A DNA stretch of 11,219 bases. Origin: Jimgerdemannia flammicorona (Eukaryota > Mucoromycota > Endogonomycetes > Endogonales > Endogonaceae). Every line of letters begins with the position of its first letter. Position 1 is the first letter of the stretch. The notes under the pieces are model-generated. The model was not told where the DNA came from. It did no database searches and worked only from the letters and a program-made list of their open reading frames with translations. Both the position numbers and the translations under genes were made by a program. The DNA is taken from the NCBI GenBank assembly GCA_003990745.1, contig RBNI01006537.1, positions 1 to 11,219 on the forward strand. Reading direction: 5' to 3'. This document shows, in pieces, positions 7,364 to 11,219 of this stretch.

Positions 7364-7921
7364 TTATGAGAGCATTGCCATTCTTCGGGAGGCCGGATTA
7401 CTTACCTGGGAGCACGTGCGCGCACTCTCCGATCCATTGGTGATATCTATAGAACGGGATCCCGAATCCTTCTGGAATCAGCAGCTCAATGTCCCTCTCC
7501 AACTTTCAAACGTCACGTCGCCTTTCCCCGATAGCCGAGCCACCATAAGCATTAGCCACCGCATCCACATACACCTCGTCTTCTTCATCGAGAAGGAGAA
7601 ACAGCTTGCGATCAAGGTGCCCATCACAATACTTCCCACCTCCTGTCCCCCCTGGCCGTCCACCTTCTATTCTCCAGCCTCTTGTCCGGCTGTCCTCTGT
7701 CCCCCAATCTCCAGTTCCGCAAGCATGCACAGGGAGCCTCTATCACAGAAATAGCCTCATGGCATCGATCGCGCCTTCTAATACCGTCAGCTCCGTTGGA
7801 TCTTCCTCGTCGCTGGAAGAGAAAAAGCCGGAGCAAGTATCAGACGATCCATCGGTGGGGGGTTGTGAACTCTCTGCCGCGGTATTGGTACGACAATCAG
7901 GAAGGACGCACTTTACCGTCG

Positions 7922-8047
7922 GAACAGAAACCAGAAGCGCCAGACCCGGAACAGAAACCAGACGCGCCAGACCCGAAACAAAAACCGGACGCGCCAGACC
8001 CGGAACAAAAACCAGACGCGCCAGACCCGGAACAAAAACCTCACGCC
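7922..8047 (+). repeat. 27-bp tandem repeat, four units plus a partial one
   Basis: Units at 7922, 7949, 7976, 8003 and a partial unit at 8030. They encode EQKPDAPDP-type nonamers in one frame, GTETRRARP-type in a second and NRNQTRQTR-type in the third. All three plus-strand frames are open across it. The flanking frame best supported for the tail is the second. Confidence 0.95.
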
Positions 8048-8150
8048 TATGATTCAGCCCACCTCCAACTTATTTCCTCACGACCACTCCCATGAACACC
8101 AACGCGTCCTATCATCCGTGCCCGCACTGTCCCATACGTCCTATAAAAGA

Positions 8151-8204
8151 AGCTCGACCGTCCAAAGCAGCTCGACCGTCCAATACAGCTCGACCGATCA
8201 AATC
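8151..8204 (+). repeat. 18-bp tandem repeat, three units
   Basis: Units at 8151, 8169 and 8187, each starting AGCTCGACCG. In the tail frame they encode ARPSK-, ARPSN- and ARPIK-type hexamers. Confidence 0.9.
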
Positions 8205-8730
8205 AGTGCAACAATCATACCAAATCCCCTTCATACGCCCTTACCCAATCCCACAGGAATTGCCCCCGAGACCCTACTATTCGTCCACACCATCCTCCCA
8301 AGGTGCCATCCACCTGCAACCCATTACCCCGTATATGATTCCGCCGCCTTCTCGTCATGGCAGTATTATGGGAGACTCCGACCACCTGTCATTACCCCGC
8401 GGCCTGTCCGCTCCGCCCTCTCGTCAGAATATTACCGGATCGACTCTCAGCTCCGTCTCAGCCAGGTCCGGACCGGCGATCTACCCGCCGTACCAGAACA
8501 TGATGACTCCAACCGGCTTCGATCTAGCCGCGAACGCCTACCCGTCCCCGCAGCTCCGAAACTCGTACCCTTTTCCTGATGCGCCGCCGGCGGACGCAGG
8601 AGCTCGATTCAGGGGTGTACACGCACCCACCATCGTCGGCGTCAATAACCCGCACGACGGTGTCATCATGTTGCAGCCGATAGATGAACAACCTCAGCCC
8701 TGGCCTCCCACGTCGACATCGCGACCGTTG

Positions 8731-8814
8731 CTGATACCACCGAGACCCCTGCCACCGACACCGTAGACCATGCTGATGCCACCAAGACCCCTGCCACCGA
8801 CACCGTAGACCATG
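8731..8814 (+). repeat. 42-bp tandem duplication containing a stop codon
   Basis: Units 8731-8772 and 8773-8814, differing at two positions (both A/G). Each carries the same in-frame TAG (8764-8766 and 8806-8808) within a PRPLPPTP-stop-TM context. Confidence 0.95.
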
Positions 8815-8964
8815 CCGTATCAGGAACCACCGCAGGCACAGGGAGAGCAAGTAATGGGATATCCGGAGCAGCAAGGCCAACCGATGACGGGGCACTTGGG
8901 CCAGCCTCAGGTGCAACCGCAGCCGAAGGGGAAAAGGACCGTAATACCCACCCCTTGGTCGTGA

Positions 8965-11219
8965 GATCGGAAGGGTTGAAAAGACTTTTTTTCTATGTAC
9001 TTGTATTTCTCTTTTTTTTTTTTTTTTTGGTCGGAAAGCGGCCTGATCGAAGTTGACAGGTTTGTGAGCCGTGGGTTGCGTGTATAATACTTAGAGACAA
9101 CAAGGGGTTCAAAAGTTTGGACGAGTACCCTTCTTATCTTTTTATTTCTTTGGACTTGAGTTCCCATCAATACTCATGTAATTACCATATCATCATTTCA
9201 TTTCTTACAATTTCAGACTTCGACATGAAAATGTACAGTGGGCATATTCTGTTGTAAGTGATTAGCGCGCAAGTATAGCTAGGTGTCAAATATGAATCCA
9301 AACCCATAAGTCAGGAACACATTGCAATTCACTGATGGGAAAAAACAGAGAACATGCATGGTTATTCCGTGGAAATTCATCGAAAATGGGATGGTGAATC
9401 TCGTGCATATCAGTGGTCCTAGTCGTGAAGTTATATATATATGATCGTTCGGGTTTTCATGGTAGTAGGCATGTTCTGGCTTGCCATTCAAGCCACCTCT
9501 TCCGACCCCCTGTTTTTCGGCATTTTTGCTTTTCGTTTTGTCGTTTTATTGTATTCGTTCCCGGCGGAGAAGGGGGCATACGTTTCCGTAAATATAAAGC
9601 AAGCACGCGAGATCCGAATACTGGGCAAAAATTGGAAGTGAAATTCCACCCCCTGGAATTTCTGTTTTCGAGAAATATCGTGGGACACATCAAGACAACG
9701 AAGCCACTAAATCAAGGAGGCGTTAGGTTTCCATTCTGGCTTTACGCCCCTCCCCCCAAGCACGCCCCCTATGATCCCTCGTGCAACCTTACGATTTTAT
9801 CGGTGACCTCAGGGTGATCTAAAGGGGTTGTAAATGTGTAAATACGAGTTCACACACATGGCGTAACCGCAATTGGTTTACGGAGAATGCGATCTATGAT
9901 CGATCGGTGGTAGCGCACGGATGGTGCATGGGTAGGTATTACGATTTAATGTCCACTATGCATTCTTTCATTCTTCAGCCAATAAAGCTCCTTATCGACT
10001 TATCTCTCTGCCACCACAAGACCAAAAAGGCGGAGAGAAAAAATAAAAATAAAAAGAAGAGTGTTCATATCATCTGTTATAGCACGTGACGAGCCTTTGC
10101 CTTGAAAGTGCTGACTGTGAGAAAATTTACCGGATCCACATGCCCAATGCATCCATGCCCAGATGGGTCGAATGCACGATGACGAGGACTTCTTCGACAA
10201 AACCATGTCTCCATTACCCATCACGATGAGCATTTTACCAACACAACTGTATCAAGTTAGGAGCGCGATTCTGACAACCACAAAAGGTCAAACCGCTACG
10301 GTTATTCTCCACTCACACCTCTCCGGGGCGTTACAATAGTATGCATTCTTGAGCATTTGCCCTTTGGGCTGGCCAACCTGGGCCGACTCAATCTCAGATT
10401 CCGGGGCTTTTTGGTTCCGGAAGTACTTTTCATATCAACTCAAACAAGAACAAACCTCGCACGCCACCGGGCAACAACCAGATCAAGTTTTGTCGGTCGG
10501 CCTTACAATTCACCTTTCACATGCGCCTGTGTAACTCTTAACCTCGCCAACGTGCGTGTGGGTTAAATCTGGCACGCGGATAAAGGCAACTGGACGGGTG
10601 GGTCGTAGGTTCAATAAGGTGTTATCGGGGCTGAGATAGTCGAACCTTAGCCGAACGGACAACTGGGAGGTGGTCAAACCATATGACGTTCCAATGAACG
10701 GCAGTCGTTGGACCCTTTTCATTGTTCGACGTTTTCAGTGTATGATGTCCATTTAGGGTAATAAGTTTATGTATCAAGAACACGTTTTTCTGTGTATACG
10801 AACATCGTATGGATGTTGGGTAGCTACGCCCTAAATCTATGAACAACACGGACCCGAAAGCACAGACACCAAGCATTGAACATCAAATTATTGCCGGAAA
10901 GAGGTGATGGGTGGCCCCGGAGCCTCAGAAAATAAATGCAAATCCAATGGATTGTGCTGCCCCGTCCTGCCCGCGTCCATAAGCGGAATAGGTCAGAGGT
11001 ATTTCATCTCTGATCTTCGACGCCGATGCGCTGGCCTTTGTTCCTAAGGTTATGCGTGCCATGTGGGCCACGAGTAGCCCAACAGGGAGGTGCGGGACTC
11101 GTTGGTGCAACGCGGGGGTGGGGATAGAGCACAGGCCTCCAAAATGGGTCAATCGAACGTGCCAGGCAAGACGGACAGTTTTCCTCGGGCGCGGGTTTGG
11201 GGGGGGGGGGGAAGGGGGG
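8965..11219. other. Host intergenic DNA, no supported gene
   Basis: CpG-containing unique sequence. There is a T17 run at 9012-9028 just after the arrestin-like tail, a short TA repeat near 9431-9441, CCAATAAA at 9979-9986 and a CACGTGAC E-box-like word at 10083-10090. Open frames here are short (134 codons at most) and show no family features, biased composition or motif I recognise. I found no tRNA or rRNA by eye. Confidence 0.6.
11199..11219 (+). repeat. G-run at the window end
   Basis: Thirteen G (11199-11211), AA, then six G to the last base; a GGG triplet at 11193-11195 precedes. It could form a G-quadruplex, or be an assembly artefact at a contig end. Confidence 0.8.

Larger units (their letters stand above)
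7080..8964 (+). pseudogene. Alpha-arrestin-like gene, N-terminal domain missing, tail disrupted
   Basis: Exon part 7080-7321 reads, in one frame, LRTAHQGGATDFS, KILYEFVVPKMVLSG, IPVVTRLVPLAFEGW and MEVEEVTKY: the start of an arrestin C-terminal domain. After a 42-nt intron it continues YESIAILREAGLL, then DSRATISISHRIHIHLVFF and LAIKVPITILP, the conserved SHxI/PITIL end of that fold. At a C6 run (7647-7652) the reading best moves to another frame. That frame gives a low-complexity tail (SSVGSSSSLEEKKPEQVSDD, proline-rich, PPRPYYSS, YPPYQN), with a TGA at 8050 and TAGs at 8764 and 8806 before a final TGA at 8962. No canonical PPxY is visible. The family acts as adaptors for ubiquitin ligases in permease turnover. 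The N-terminal fold (about 150-200 residues) is absent; the CpG-free element begins there. An intron acceptor (CTAG at 7076-7079) is a possible alternative to truncation. Confidence 0.68.

Noticed and set aside
8049..8579. 176-codon plus-strand open frame overlapping the arrestin-like tail
   Set aside because: An overlapping frame is longer, continues the upstream tail frame and has more natural composition; this is probably a shadow.
8524..8916. Minus-strand 130-codon Arg-rich frame
   Set aside because: Antisense of the proline-rich tail and the 42-bp repeat.
9012..9028. T17 run as the poly-A tail of a minus-strand retrocopy or a Pol III terminator
   Set aside because: No retrocopy or tRNA-like box elements found beside it; simple homopolymer is enough.
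9413..9817. 134-codon plus-strand open frame (GTG start)
   Set aside because: No family motif, no ATG start, and several equally open frames overlap on the other strand.
10000..10722. Short open frames on both strands
   Set aside because: 60-77 codons each, no features of coding sequence or known family.
1..11219. CRISPR array, tRNA, rRNA
   Set aside because: No spaced identical repeats, and no convincing A/B boxes or rRNA-like sequence by eye; the setting is eukaryotic.

Overview
The window looks like a piece of a fungal genome, probably a filamentous fungus. Three things suggest this: a very short GT-AG intron, an arrestin-like gene with a proline-rich tail of the fungal alpha-arrestin kind, and strongly mutated retroelements next to CpG-rich unique DNA. 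The species cannot be fixed from the sequence. By eye there are three domains: a CpG-poor, C/T-rich stretch (1 to about 5480), an AT-rich stretch with almost no CpG (about 5480-7080), and ordinary CpG-rich host DNA (7080-11219).

Positions 1-5484 hold a decayed non-LTR (LINE) retrotransposon on the minus strand. ORF1 (5484 to 3610) is followed 61 bp later by ORF2 (3548 down past position 1). ORF2 has an apurinic-type endonuclease (GGDFN, RIDW and SDHW motifs), an L1-like reverse transcriptase with FADD, and a zinc-finger-like C-terminal region that runs off the window. Each ORF keeps one reading frame over long distances and is broken almost only by TGA and TAG codons; I found one frameshift, near 535.

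Positions about 5500-7079 hold the 5' part of a second, more strongly mutated minus-strand element, best read as a Gypsy-like LTR retrotransposon. It has a Gag-type zinc knuckle, then a dUTPase-like domain with all five motifs recognisable, then a C2H2-like finger. No protease or reverse transcriptase follows before the LINE begins. From 5372 to 6922 (1551 bases) there is no CpG at all.

Positions 7080-8964, on the plus strand, hold the C-terminal half of an alpha-arrestin-like gene: the C-terminal arrestin fold, a 42-nt intron, then a proline-rich, repeat-bearing tail. The N-terminal arrestin domain is missing, exactly where the CpG-free element abuts. With a frameshift and stop codons downstream, it reads as a pseudogene or a broken gene. 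The simplest history is a Gypsy-like element landing in or next to the arrestin gene, a LINE landing in that element, and both then being hit by C-to-T mutation.

Positions 8965-11219 show no gene I can support. The window ends in long G runs, which may be a contig end.
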